Shown here one piece after another: positions 22,575-32,731 of a stretch of 64,000 nucleotides of DNA. Both the position numbers and the translations under genes were made by a program. Below the pieces are notes generated by a model that was not told where the DNA came from, did no database searches, and saw nothing but the letters and a program-made list of their open reading frames with translations. The stretch's first letter is position 1, and each line of letters starts with the position of its first letter. Source of the DNA: Effrenium voratum (taxonomy: Eukaryota > Sar > Dinophyceae > Suessiales > Symbiodiniaceae); the NCBI GenBank assembly GCA_963377175.1, contig CAUJNA010001022.1:55166-119165 (forward strand). The letters are read 5' to 3'.

Positions 22575-24220
22575 CTCCACGTGCTTCATTTCCCCTAGAC
22601 AGACCCCCTTTCACACCAACAACGGAGAACCAACAACACATCTTAAGCAAATGGAAGCAAAGGACGCCATTATTTTGGTTCTTCGACACAATATGGGCAG
22701 ACTTAGTGCGGCAAAAAAAAATTCTCGGGCTGGTGGAAATTGAAATGAAGGAATCAGTGGCTCTGACCTCTAGGTAATAAAAACAAACTGGTATTGTTGT
22801 GGGGGATACCACCTGGGCTTGCTTCGACTGGTTGACAAGGAAATAAAGGAAAACCACAAAGGCGATAAATTCAACATGTAGGCTAGCTAAGTCAGGCAAT
22901 GATGTACGAAGACCGCCTGGACGTGCAGAACTCCAAAGCGATTCCTTTGAATGCCAGAACAACCCCCATGCAAACTCTGAAGCCTCCTTTGAAGCAATCC
23001 TCCCAGGGCCGCTCTTCAAAATTCAACTTCAATGAATCCTGAAGTTGATAACCATCGCTTAGTGATTTCAAGCAATTTGCCGGTCTTTATCCAATACCTT
23101 TTGGATGGATCGCTTCTGCCACACGGAACCAACCCACAAAAGCGCCGTATGGCCTGGGGAGCTGTATGAGTGTTTGTAAGGGCAAACATTCGGTCTCAAA
23201 ATGGGAATGTAGTTCATGTTCATTCATTGTTCAAAATACATGTTCATTGCTCATATCGATTTCCGTTTTTTTTAGGGGACGAGCATTTTTACTAGGGAAG
23301 TCCTTTCATATGGACTTGTCATGCTTGTTCATAGGGAACCCATCACACAAAGAGGGATGGACGGGTGCAACTGAACTGAAACCGTTCCCAAGATGCCAGC
23401 AACACCGTCACAATCAAAACCTGGTACCAAGGCGGTCTACCCAAAACCACGCAAAGAAACAAGGGGCAACGCCTAAATTGCTGAGACTGTTCCCTGCAGA
23501 CCTTCACTTGCCTGGAGTAAAGGGATCCGACCCTCGGACAAAAACCTCACTTTCGCTAGGTGAACGGGGAAGCAAAGGAAAACCAAAACGCTAAATGCCT
23601 CAAACGCAAGTCTGCCACTTCACCCGTGATCGTAATGTCGGGTTGCGAGTAAATGGGCAGGCCCAACTCGGACCCCCCCATGTGATTCTAGGGTTTTCCC
23701 TATTGGATTGTTTGGGGGGGTCCTTTACTAATCACTCCCCCACATGAACTCACCTGACATTTCAGCGACATTTCCACTGAACCCGCAGTCCATCTGGGGC
23801 TTCAGGAACATGAAGTTGCCCGGCAGATCCTGGCGACTGGGGTGTCTTTTACTCACCAAAGGAGTGGATTCGAAGCCCCGAAAACCGATTTTTAAGGGAA
23901 ACAACTCCTGCTCGCGTGGGTTGCATTTAGTTGCATACACACCCAAGTTTTCGTTTGGGTACGCCCCAAACACCAACAAAACCTCCCTCCTTGGGAAGAC
24001 CAACATGGCACCGGTGCATTTGGTGTATCTGTGTGTGAGTGTGGGTGCGTGTCTGGGACAGCCCAAAGGCTCCCAACTGCTTCCCGGGCCTTAGGGCCTG
24101 GGAAGGGGTGATGTCCTGTATATTAACCAACTGCCACACTGACAGGCTCTTTTGAGTCGGATCGATCAATGGAGGAGACCTCCAGGTTCTGCCTTCCACC
24201 CCCTCACCCGGCGGCGCGAG
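22575..24220. other. non-coding stretch
   Basis: No gene or notable repeat that I can support, apart from a small hairpin at 24079-24105 (CTTCCCGGGCC, loop TTA, GGGCCTGGGAAG). Confidence 0.4.
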
Positions 24221-24284
24221 GCGACCGAGATCATGGCGGCCAACAGCAATGACTCCCTCAGCCGCTTGGCCCGACTCAAGATCA
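24221..24284 (+). CDS. exon, ATEIMAANSNDSLSRLARLK
   Basis: A 64-nt exon preceded by a pyrimidine tract and GGCGCGAG|G, and followed by a GC donor (ATCA|GCAGGG). It reads 21 codons plus one base. The composition looks like an amphipathic helix. The tRNA-like gene starts only 3 nt after the donor, inside the intron. Family unknown; possibly part of the plus-strand gene begun at 1.3 kb, without phase proof. Confidence 0.5.
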
Positions 24285-24287
24285 GCA

Positions 24288-24362
24288 GGGGCTATGGCGC
24301 AATGGTAGCGTGTCCGCCTCGTCGTATGCGGAAGGTTGGAGGTTCAAGTCCTTCTAGTCCTA
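24288..24362 (+). tRNA. tRNA-like gene with enlarged 10-nt anticodon loop
   Basis: Full cloverleaf: acceptor GGGGCTA/TAGTCCT (24288-24294 with 24355-24361, two G-T pairs), D stem GCGC/GCGT, anticodon stem TCCGC/GCGGA, T stem GGAGG/CCTTC with loop TTCAAGT. Box A TGGCGCAATGG and box B GGTTCAAGTCC both fit the RNA polymerase III consensus. The anticodon loop is CTCGTCGTAT, 10 nt instead of 7. Removing one CGT of the tandem pair would give a normal loop with anticodon CGT (Thr). There is no T4 terminator close by. It may be a tRNA with a 3-nt intron or insertion, a pseudogene, or the head of a SINE. Confidence 0.7.
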
Positions 24363-25762
24363 TGTGCTTGTCCGTTTCTTCCACCGGATGACATAAAATG
24401 TTTGGGAAATTGCAAATACACGGGTCCGCTCTGATACATCGCGGCTTGGAACGGTGGGCCATGATCCGCACTTTCGGGCCCGTTGGGGGACCCTCGAGTG
24501 CCCACGGGACCTGTCGAATGGGGGGGTTGCCTGAACAAAAAAAAACCGCTTGAAAGAGGCCTTTCCTCCTTGGGAGTCAAACCAGGTAGCAGAACCACCC
24601 ACGAAATGGCTGAATCTGAGACCCGGCCTTGTGGCAAGGGTGATCCTCGAACGGGGACACCTGCCAGCGCACACCCCACTGTGGACCTCCATGTCTCGTT
24701 GCTCTCACTTCTGAACGACTGGCCAAGGAAAGTCCGAACTGTTTCTGTGCCACTGGGCCACTCAAATGGTCCCACCAAGCGGAAAGTCCAAGAACTCAGG
24801 AAGCGTGATGCAAGAAATGGAGACCCTTCCTTTCACCGGCACTGGGAGGGTGCCTGGATGTGACACAACTGGCGGTCTGGGACACCCAACATGTCGTGCT
24901 CAACCAAGCTGGCAGGTTGTTGGTAACTTAAAATATAACCGACTGACCTTAGTCCCCTTAGTGGGGTTCACTCTGTTAGTAACGGGTCATACCCCAAGTG
25001 GTCGGCCACTGACCTTGGCCGAACATCGGAGTGATCCTTCTGTGCCAAAGTGGGTCATCCCGCTAGCTCTTCACTTTGTTAGGGGATTCCCCACAGCCTA
25101 AAAACCGGCGTCTCACAGCCACGCAGAGCAAAGTCAAGCAGCTTTGTTGGAGACAAAAGCAAGTACACGCCCCAAGCTCAGTTCTAATGGCTCAAATTCG
25201 TGGTGTCCCACCCTTTCAGTATCCTGATGAACACCTAGCCAGTCAACATCACTATGAAAATCATGTGCCACTTAGGCTGTTGTGCCCCAGTTTCCTGGGA
25301 TGCCATACATCTTTGTTTACAGTACATTAACAATGACAACATCTATATGGCGTCAGCCTGGAGGTAAGAGTAATGGGGTAGTAGGGGTACACCCTTTGCG
25401 CGGCAACAGTCCTTAAAACTACTGAAGTCTACCCATGACGACAATTCTTGATGCTGACACTAATGACATTGCGGACCTTAAGCCACCGACTGAAACAAAA
25501 CTGGCTTTGCTGGTCAACACAGTCCAGAACATCAACCCAGGTATAGGTATGCCTAGGCAGCCTACTGCCTCTTTCTCAACATCTCACGGCAGTGCACGTG
25601 ATGAGGTAGGTCCCCTGCTTGCCCAGACACCCATGTCTGCCGTGCCCAACTTGGCCCAACAATTTGCACACAGAGAAACAAAACAACAAAAACATGCATC
25701 CAGGTTCCGCTTCATAGCCTCGCCAACCTCTTTGGAGACCCCCGACCTCGAGGTCGGTCGAC
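24363..25762. other. non-coding stretch
   Basis: No supported gene. A perfect 16-bp palindrome CCGACCTCGAGGTCGG (25742-25757) overlaps the intron side of the exon at 25763. Confidence 0.4.
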
Positions 25763-25870
25763 CTCTTGCGCGTGCGCCTGACGCGCTTGTAGACTCTGCG
25801 CTGCGAGGCCCATGAGGTAGAGCACGGTGCTCTGGGCATCGGGCGCGGGCCAAAGCGGGTCGATGGGCTC
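25763..25870 (-). CDS. probable exon, 36 codons
   Basis: A 108-nt phase-0 exon after CATCCCAAAG|G with a GT donor (CAAGAG|GTCGAC). It reads EPIDPLWPAPDAQSTVLYLM then GLAAQSLQARQAHAQE, which suggests a helix-rich segment. Another frame is also open but is far more basic. It lies downstream, in transcription order, of the IQ-motif gene and could be a later exon of it; the phase does not connect directly (the exon at 52726 ends in phase 2). Confidence 0.45.
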
Positions 25871-27013
25871 CTTTGGGATGCTACGTGTCTGTCGCAAAAG
25901 GGAGCCTACAAAGGTCAATAGGTTTTGGGTCTGTCTTGAAGGGAGCCTGCACAGGTTTCCCTTTGGATTCTCTTTAAAAACACTGGTACCCTTGAGAACA
26001 AATACCCATGATCGTCCTTCGGCGGAGCACGTTGAACGGGTCCCCTAAATCGTGTATGTCGACCAGCAGTTTACAGGGCAAGTCAATTACTACAACCCAG
26101 ACTCCCAGTGGCCATGGGAGAAAAAGGACACTTTCTTTGAGAGTTGGTTTTAAGAAGAAACCCCGCAAAAAAAAAAAAGAGAAACCCCAAAAACGGGATC
26201 CTTTGGAGGTCTGGGATTCACACGTGGGAGTCAGGAACCCTTTTTTTTGGAGGTGCCTGGCAACGTCCCAAAAAACAAATGTTGGGAAACTATTGTTATC
26301 CAAGCCCCCGGTGCCTACCTAACGGGGGTTCAGGAAGCTACGTTTCAAAGCATGGAAGCGTTGCCGAAGCTGGGGACCCAAATCTGGTCGGCTTTTCTCA
26401 GTTGCCCAAAGGACCCAGAAATCGAATGGGTGCAAAACTTAGGCAACCTCCCGCCGCTGAACGCTGAACGTGGTGCCTGTCATGGTCCCGACCTCCATAG
26501 ACCCCATCCAGTGCAGCCCTCATTGACACCAAACTGTGGGGCACCTATTGTTGCTCCCCAAAACGCTTCCTCGCGTCGAAGTTGATATCGCGCGATGAAG
26601 CGCCCTGACGTTGAGACGGTGCCAAGGGTTGCCTGCTTTGCGCAAACCTTGGACCCCAAACACCAACAGTCACCATGTTTGGCAGACCGTTTTAGTGCTG
26701 GTTGATCCAACATGTTACCATTTGCTGTTGCACTCCGACAAGCGCCGCCCTCCTGAAACCGAATGTGAAATTTGGGTTGCCTAAGCTGCTCCAAACCCAC
26801 CTTGCCAACCCTATGCTAGGAAAGACATGTGTTTCTCGCAGCCAAACACAACAACCAACCAACCAAACAAACATGCTGAACAAACATGCAAACCAACCCA
26901 ACAACAACAGTGAAGAACGGGGAGCAACAGAACTGACCGGGTATGGAGTAGCATGGCACCAAGAAGCATAAGAAGCGGCCCGCTACACACGGACTGATCT
27001 GCCCGATGCCCAC
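25871..27013. other. non-coding stretch with a dispersed family 2 copy
   Basis: 25955-26005 carries the reverse copy GTTTCCCTTTGGATTCTCTT ... GGTACCCTTGAG of dispersed family 2. Nothing else is supported. Confidence 0.4.
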
Positions 27014-27081
27014 CCATGCTGAAGTTCCATGCGCGGCGAGAAGTCGAACAGGGCATTTAGTACGCTAGCCATCACCGCAGC
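27014..27081 (-). CDS. probable exon, 22 codons
   Basis: After GTCGTCTCGAG|G the minus strand reads AAVMASVLNALFDFSPRMEL then QH and ends at a GT donor (CATGG|GTGGGC) in phase 2. Upstream in the same frame it stays open as EMSNSRRLE, so the acceptor may be further 5'. Hydrophobic/acidic pattern; no family recognised. Confidence 0.45.
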
Positions 27082-27711
27082 CTCGAGACGACGGCTGTTG
27101 GACATCTCTCCAACGAATGAAAACCCCCATCACCTCAGTCGAGAGAGCACGTTGCACGGATGCATGTGGCGCTACTATACCTTGGGTCGCTTACCAGACC
27201 CTCCTTCCCCTGACTATCGCCTCACCTGCAAGCCGAAAACAAACAAAACAAAACACGGCAACACATCCGCGCCTCAGGCATGATCCACCATGAAGCGTTG
27301 GTCTTCGGCCGGCTAAAGGACTCCTCCACTCCACCCACAAACCACCGGGGAAAACGCTAGGGGCAAGCGGAAATCATCATTATGATCTGTATATGGTGCT
27401 ATACTGCGAAGCCCGGATTGGAGAACTTGAGTTCGAAGGGAAGGGAAATGAAGGGAAACCAAACAGGCAACAAGATCAAAAGGCAAGCCTTTGCTCTGAA
27501 CAAACTGGGCACCTCTTTTTGCAAGTTGAATTTCAAGAAACAGTTCCCACGTGCCGCTACTGAAGAACTGGTCTCGCCTTTGGGACTGTACCCCTTTTTT
27601 GGGCAGAAACTCAAAAAGGAAACAAACAGTTTTTGTTTTTTTCTTGTGCGGGGACATGTTTGGGTGGCTCAATGTGGCTCCTGTGCTTTTTATTTGGAAT
27701 CACCTATATTG

Positions 27712-28035
27712 GAAATCACGCGTGGGGGGTCCAAATGCTTTTTTTAAAACACGCCCGGGAGGGCCCGTGTTTGTTTATTGGAATCACGACTGGGGAATCC
27801 CGGTGTTTCATTTTTTGAAATCACGCCCGGGAGGTGGCAGTGTGTTGTTTTTGAAAACACGCCTGGGGGGTCCCGGTGTTTTCAGTGAAATCAGCCCTGG
27901 GGGTCCCGGCGCTTGTAATTGTTGCATTCACCGGGGTGTTTCTTCTTTAGACTTCACCGCCTTGGGGCTCCGCTTTTTTGGTTGAACTCACGCCTCTGGG
28001 CCCTGCTGTTTTTTCTTTTGAAGTCAGGCCAGGCA
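27712..28035 (+). repeat. minisatellite, forward orientation (about 40-45 bp unit)
   Basis: About seven diverged units of GAAATCACGCCTGGGGGGTC plus CCGGTGTTTT and a T run. The best copies are at 27780-27815, 27820-27855 and 27855-27895. The same unit occurs in reverse at 29519-29872, on the other side of the fragment at 28200-28640. Confidence 0.75.
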
Positions 28036-28049
28036 CAATCTCAAAATAT

Positions 28050-28195
28050 GTGATTCCAAAAAGAAAAGGACTGGAGCCGGCGGATTTCAATCAAGAACAG
28101 GTTCGCCCAGGCGTGATTAAAAAAAAGACACCGGGATCAAGGTGTTCCTTCTTGGGAATCACCAGTCGCTTCGTCTGTGAAAAAACAAATGAGAC
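28050..28195. repeat. long direct repeat, copy 1 (pair at 29755-29905)
   Basis: Shares AAAGGACTGGAGCCGG, GATTTCAA, AAGAACAGG, GGAATCACCAGTCGCT and CCGTCTGTGAAAA with 29755-29905 in the same order and strand. The interval of about 1.7 kb holds the decayed ORF region. It could be the remains of a transposon's flanks or a segmental duplication. Confidence 0.7.
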
Positions 28196-28199
28196 ACGT

Positions 28200-28640
28200 A
28201 GCGCGTGCAAAAATTCCTCGCCAGCGTGCCCCGCAGGGTGTTCGCCTTTGCGCAGATTCTGCAGCCACTGTGGCCAAGGAAACGTGTTCTCGGAGGGAGA
28301 CAGCGTGACGAACAAGTCCGGGAACTTACAAAACCGAATGGTGCTTCTTCCAGTAGCCCGGCGTCCAAGGCTTGTCCTGCAGCGTGATCCACGGAGTGAT
28401 GCCCTGCTCCCGAACCATGGAGGCTCTGCCGCTGATGCTGGCAAACAGATAGCGACCGATTTGAAGCTGCAACAGGTCCGGCAGCCGCAGGCAGCATGGC
28501 CCGCCCGCGTCAGCTCCTTGATGTGCAGCGCTTACATGGACAGCAGGTTGGGGGCTTCCGCGCTGGGCGTGACAACAAAGTGCCTGGAAGCGCATTTGAC
28601 AACAGGAGGGGCTCCGTTACGGGATTGCAAGTAGCCTTCT
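28200..28640 (-). pseudogene. decayed transposon-type protein fragment (Helitron-like, tentative)
   Basis: The minus strand reads protein-like segments in changing frames: HFVVTPSAEAPNLLSM and LHIKELTRAG, then RYLFASISGRASMVREQG with ITPWITLQDKPWTPGYWK, then (other frame) KFPDLFVTLSPSENTFPWPQ with WLQNLRKG and HAGEEFLHALRV. The PDLFVTLSP block resembles the N-terminal region of algal Helitron-type Rep/helicase proteins; this rests on memory of the pattern and is tentative. At least two frameshifts and one in-frame stop mark it as dead. Confidence 0.35.
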
Positions 28641-28901
28641 TGGATTCTTGGATGTGCTCCTTGGCTTCAGACGAATCAAGGGCGCCGGTGAGCAGCTCAT
28701 TGCATGAAGGAACACAAGCTCTTCAAGGAAGCGCCCTTCAGGCCCTTCCCAGTGAGGAAGCCGATTGTGTCGATCATGACCCGGGCAGGAACCGCCAAAG
28801 CTGTCGAAGTTCAGAAGGCCGTGCGTCGGCGGCGTGAAAAAGTTCTTGGACTCGCAATTGACAAACAGAGGAGGTTCCGTTACAGGATTGCAAGTAGTTT
28901 C
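28599..28901 (+). repeat. 36-bp direct repeat pair
   Basis: AACAGGAGGGGCTCCGTTAC then GGGATTGCAAGTAG at 28599-28634 is repeated at 28863-28898 as AACAGAGGAGGTTCCGTTAC then AGGATTGCAAGTAG. The repeats bracket a GC-rich 230-bp segment. Confidence 0.65.
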
Positions 28902-29518
28902 CTTTGGTGGGCTGCTAGCTTGCGTTAGCCATTGTGGCTGTGAAGAAGCGCTTCAAATCGCGCGCAGGTTCATGGCAAAATTCACGAAACCAAGTCGTCG
29001 GACCCTTCCTCCTGCCCGGCTGGCACGCTATCCCGGCCACTAGCTGGAGCGCCTGGGTGAACGCGGGCGCATTCTTGTCGAGTCCGAATGCTCGGCTCGC
29101 GTGTTAAGTGCTGCGAACAGCTGGGGCGGCCGAAGTTGAGTTCGCAGACCTCACAACTTTGAGCTCCAGACTGCCCATGTAGCGACGTGCGCGATTCTTT
29201 TCCTGGCGGTCTGGTTGTGTCGCGTGCGTCGCTGACGTGCGTGCGGAGGATTTCGATTGGCGCATCCAGTGTCGCACGCGTAACCGGAAACTACTCGCGC
29301 CTGCGGCGTTCCAACGCTGCCGTCACAGCGTTGCAGCTGCCGGGTTTGCAGCGTGTCACGCGCAGGGAATCACTTGCACGTGCCCGCTGTCTGCTAGTAG
29401 TTGTCTTGCAGAACCCCCCCGCATGTGGCTCCTGCGGGTGAATTCATTTTCACAATGGTTTGGGTAAATTGGGCCAAGGGTGGGAAGCGGACCCCTCCTC
29501 ATAATCGCTTGGCAGCAA
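28902..29518. other. GC-rich non-coding stretch
   Basis: Open frames exist on the plus strand (29187-29467), but no splice sites or recognisable motifs support them. Confidence 0.35.
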
Positions 29519-29872
29519 ACATACCCGGGACCACAGGCATGAATGCAACAAAAACAAACATCGACCCCCAGGCGTGATTTCAAAAAACGGAACCCCCCTA
29601 ACAATTTCAATAAGGAATCACCGGGACCAGGACCCCGGGCTTGATTAAAAAAATAAAACACTGGGACCCCCCAGACGTGATTTCAATAAACAAACACCGG
29701 GACCCCCCAGACGTGATTTGAAACAAAAAAGACTCCTGACCCCCCAGGAAATATGTGATTTCAAAAAGGAAAGGACTGGAGCCGGTGGGATTTCAAAGAA
29801 CAGGACTCCCCAACGCGTGATTTCAAAAAACAATCGGGATCCCGGAGTTTGTTCTTTGGAATCACCAGTCGC
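29519..29872 (-). repeat. minisatellite, reverse orientation
   Basis: Units such as CACCGGGACCCCCCAGACGT plus GATTTCAA at 29645-29735 are the reverse complement of the array at 27712-28035. Together the two arrays form an interrupted inverted repeat about 2.2 kb wide. Confidence 0.75.
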
Positions 29873-29940
29873 TCACTCACTTGCTTGCTCGCTCCGTCTG
29901 TGAAAATCACACCAGAATGAGAATCCAAACTGAGAAAATT

Positions 29941-29945
29941 CAAAA
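29941..29945. repeat. target-site duplication, left (caaaa)
   Basis: CAAAA directly before the left LTR; the identical CAAAA follows the right LTR at 52693-52697. A 5-bp duplication is typical of Ty1/copia integrases. Confidence 0.9.
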
Positions 29946-30430
29946 TGCGAAAGGGTTTGAAACAGTATTTCGGGAGAGAATAAACAGGCCCTAACCCACC
30001 AACAAGAAGAGACAGTTTAAGCCCCCCAGTCCCAAGGGCAAAGTGGTGCCCTCGGCTGGCAATGAACCACACAGATAACAAACGGGGGATCCTGTTTAAC
30101 CGCAAAACCCAAACAGGAAAGGGGACCAGCGCAGCCAACCAGGCGAGCGCAGCAAGCAAGCGAGCAAAGCAATTAACCAAGCAAAAGCGGAGCAGCAGCA
30201 ACAGAGCGCACACCACCAGACAAACAACCGACCCACAACCAAAGAACGTGCCTACCGCCGCGAACCTCAGCCCGATCTTTTGCAAGACCGAGATGAGTAG
30301 CGGCGCCGTAGGCAGCCGATGCCGTTATGGCGGCGGAGTCCGACGCGGTGAAAAGCTTGAGCCAAATGCCGCGTTGGGCATAGGCAGGAAATGACATACG
30401 CTATGATAAAAGTACATGCCCCCAAAAACA
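29946..30430 (-). repeat. 3' LTR (485 bp)
   Basis: Same ends as the other LTR (TG...CA). The outer blocks 29946-30205 and 30350-30430 align with 52214-52473 and 52614-52692; 30206-30350 is replaced by unrelated sequence. The SL-like word at 30356-30370 is one base further from the consensus than in the 5' LTR. Confidence 0.92.
30356..30370 (-). promoter_or_regulatory. relic of dinoflagellate spliced leader in 3' LTR
   Basis: GGCATTTGGCTCAAG on the minus strand, at the equivalent position of the 3' LTR, with one extra mismatch. Confidence 0.55.
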
Positions 30431-30438
30431 CCCCCCTC
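30431..30438 (-). promoter_or_regulatory. polypurine tract
   Basis: GAGGGGGG abuts the 3' LTR on the minus strand: the position and composition expected for the plus-strand DNA primer. Confidence 0.7.
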
Positions 30439-30995
30439 GACTGTACAAAGAGAAGGAGTGAATTTGGAAAGGCGCATTGGCCATTTGAAGTTGAATAGCA
30501 CCAAAAAAGGAACAAAGACGATTAGACTACCAGGGTTCGCGACCCCATACCCGGGCTCGCTTTGGAGCCCGGATCCCGCCACCACCCCGAATTACGGGTA
30601 TGGGGCGGATCACGCCGGTAGCCAAATCAACCAAGAGAAACAAAAGAAGGAAAGAAACAAAGATTCAACTCCAAAATGGCAGGCATGAAATATCTGCGAT
30701 GCAACCACATTGAATCATTAGATTCACGTGGATTTAGGGCTTGAATTATATTGTCAAAAGCGCATTGGCTTGCTGGTTGAAGCGTGGTGCATAGACCGAA
30801 ATATCTCGGCCTTGAACGGCACCGTCTAGGCGCGCGATCACTCGAAGACAACCTCCAGGGATACCGCCAGCGGCATTCGGCGGTTCAGGTCCGAGTAGGA
30901 CCTCACCGGCAGCGGTGCGGGGCATCCGTGATCCTCACCTCGGCACCTTGATGAGCTCCATCACCAGCAGCAGCCGCGGTGCAGGAGGATGCAGA
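30439..30995 (-). other. 3' untranslated region of the retroelement, with nested hairpins
   Basis: No ORF. CCGGGCTC (30551) pairs perfectly with GAGCCCGG (30565) around a 6-nt loop, and the pair is enclosed by CCCCATACCC (30543) and GGGTATGGGG (30596). It could be a packaging or RNA-stability element. GGCGCATTGGCCAT at about 30469 repeats part of the 5' LTR. Confidence 0.45.
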
Positions 30996-31934
30996 TCACC
31001 AGCGGCCATAGACGCCGCCGAGGGTGACTGCCTTGCTGTGGCGACGCACACCTGACAGGTAATCGCAGCTTGCGCGAATAGCGCACAGCCACGCATGCAG
31101 ATGAATTCTGAAATGGCGAATAGCCCAGACAACGAAATACGACAAGGAGCATAGTCCATCCTGTGAATTCCGAAATGAAAGCATGCGCGCGTTGGCGCAG
31201 CCATGCAAAACACACAGACAGACTTCAGGTATTACTGATGTCGTCCGCCGCCGTGCCGTCCCTTCCCCTTGTTGACATTCCAGTCCCCGAGGAGGCACTG
31301 TCTCGGCCAACTCGTCATCGTCACCCCAGGTAGGGGTATGCGGCGAGTTCGGATTCTCGAACTCGCGGGGATCACCCTGCATATGCGGCTGCCAACCCTG
31401 CGGCATTGCGCCGGGCCACATTTGCGGCATCATGCCAACCATGGGCTGTTGCATGTATCCTCCCATCGGGAAATTGGGATACATCGGACTTGGGAACGGG
31501 AAAGGAGCAGCCTGTGCGCCCCTGTAGCCCGACTCGCGAGCATCAGGCTGATACCCGCCAGTGGGAGTTCTCGATCTGGCGGATCCGCCACGACCGGGCT
31601 GCCCTTGTTGGTAGCCGTATTGGCCACCCTTGCCTTTGTACTGGTCACCCTTGTGACCCTTTCCTGTAAATTGGTCACCTTTGTGACCCTTGCCGGAGAA
31701 CTGGTCACCCTTGTGACCTCCACCCTTGGGCCAGGAGTGCGCAGGGGCTTTGCCCTTTTGTTGATCCCCCTTTGCCCTGAAATCAGGTCGCGGGGTAGCA
31801 GACCGATGATCTCCCCTATATAGGAGTGGCTGCCCGCCTATGGTGCTTCCCAGTCGGCGGGTCAGCAAAAACAATGGCGCTTTGGCCGTCGCGCTGTGCA
31901 GCGGGGACCATGTCAACCTTGTTGTTCTCGACAT
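30996..31934 (-). CDS. acc8: Gly/Gln/Lys-rich ORF with HKGDQF repeats
   Basis: ATG at 31934 inside the end of acc7. Residues 55-115 hold four near-perfect nonamer-type repeats (HKGDQFSGKG, HKGDQFTGKG, HKGDQYKGKG), then RGGSARSRTPTGG and a Met/Pro/Gln-rich tract (PMYPNFPMGGYMQQPM). Such low-complexity, Lys/Gly/Arg-rich sequence is typical of RNA-binding or phase-separating tails. The last 80 codons change character, so the true end may lie near 31230. Confidence 0.5.
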   Translation of the reverse strand: MSRTTRLTWSPLHSATAKAPLFLLTRRLGSTIGGQPLLYRGDHRSATPRPDFRAKGDQQKGKAPAHSWPKGGGHKGDQFSGKGHKGDQFTGKGHKGDQYKGKGGQYGYQQGQPGRGGSARSRTPTGGYQPDARESGYRGAQAAPFPFPSPMYPNFPMGGYMQQPMVGMMPQMWPGAMPQGWQPHMQGDPREFENPNSPHTPTWGDDDELAETVPPRGLECQQGEGTARRRTTSVIPEVCLCVLHGCANARMLSFRNSQDGLCSLSYFVVWAIRHFRIHLHAWLCAIRASCDYLSGVRRHSKAVTLGGVYGRW

Positions 31935-32707
31935 AAATGTACGTATGCCTCAGCATACTCAATCGGGGCCGTGATGGATCCACCACCGGCCCGCAGAGAG
32001 TCGATACTCAAATCGAGAACTGTGGAGGCATCAAAACTTGGGTCCTCACTATTGAAGTCCGAGAGGCGTCGCTCAGCCTGTACCAATGACATTATAATGT
32101 CCGCACGTGAGGCGCCTAGGCCATACAGCGGAACCAAATATCCATCCTCAATTCCGATGCGGTAGGCATCAAAAATATGCACAGAGAGGTAAAGGGCAAA
32201 TGCTGAATTTAGACTGCCCTTTCTCGTCATATGACGACCCCATTGCGCCGCCTGTTGCGGGTGCTCGATCAAATATGTAAAAACAGACATATAGTCGGGA
32301 ATCGAGACGCCAGTATTGCTCTCCTCGATGAGCAGCTGTTTCGCTACCCACCGCTCGAGAGCCTCATCACTCGCCCGCACACAAGCGTGAGTGTCCTTTG
32401 AGGTGACCTTTGCAACCTCCTGAAACGCAACTTGCACAATGTCCGCATTGGGAATGTGCACAAGGTGCGGCGCACAGCGCAAACCGGTGATCATACAGCT
32501 GACCACCTCGCGGATCGGGTTTACCGATGCCATGAGAGGGGCCCACGCGTCGGTCTCCCCTTCATACCAGCTGCTGGCGCGGACTGCTTTGAGCCCTTCT
32601 AGCCAGATTGGCTGTCCATTCTTAACCAGAGAGCGGACGGTGCCTGGCACCCATTCACGATAGAAAATCGGCAGATGGCAACCATTGCATAGAATGGTGC
32701 CATACAT
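31913..32707 (-). CDS. acc7: unassigned ORF, 264 aa
   Basis: First ATG at 32707 (MYGTILCNGCHLPIFYREWV), 24 nt after the acc6 stop; the CNGCH near the start could bind metal. The body is helical: IREVVSCMITGLRCAPHLVH, SDEALERWVAKQLLIEESN, FALYLSVHIFDAYRIGIEDG, IIMSLVQAERRLSDFNSEDP. No family recognised. Its last 22 nt overlap the ATG of acc8. Confidence 0.6.
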   Translation of the reverse strand: MYGTILCNGCHLPIFYREWVPGTVRSLVKNGQPIWLEGLKAVRASSWYEGETDAWAPLMASVNPIREVVSCMITGLRCAPHLVHIPNADIVQVAFQEVAKVTSKDTHACVRASDEALERWVAKQLLIEESNTGVSIPDYMSVFTYLIEHPQQAAQWGRHMTRKGSLNSAFALYLSVHIFDAYRIGIEDGYLVPLYGLGASRADIIMSLVQAERRLSDFNSEDPSFDASTVLDLSIDSLRAGGGSITAPIEYAEAYVHLCREQQG

Positions 32708-32731
32708 GTTCAAATGCGCGCACCGAGGGTA

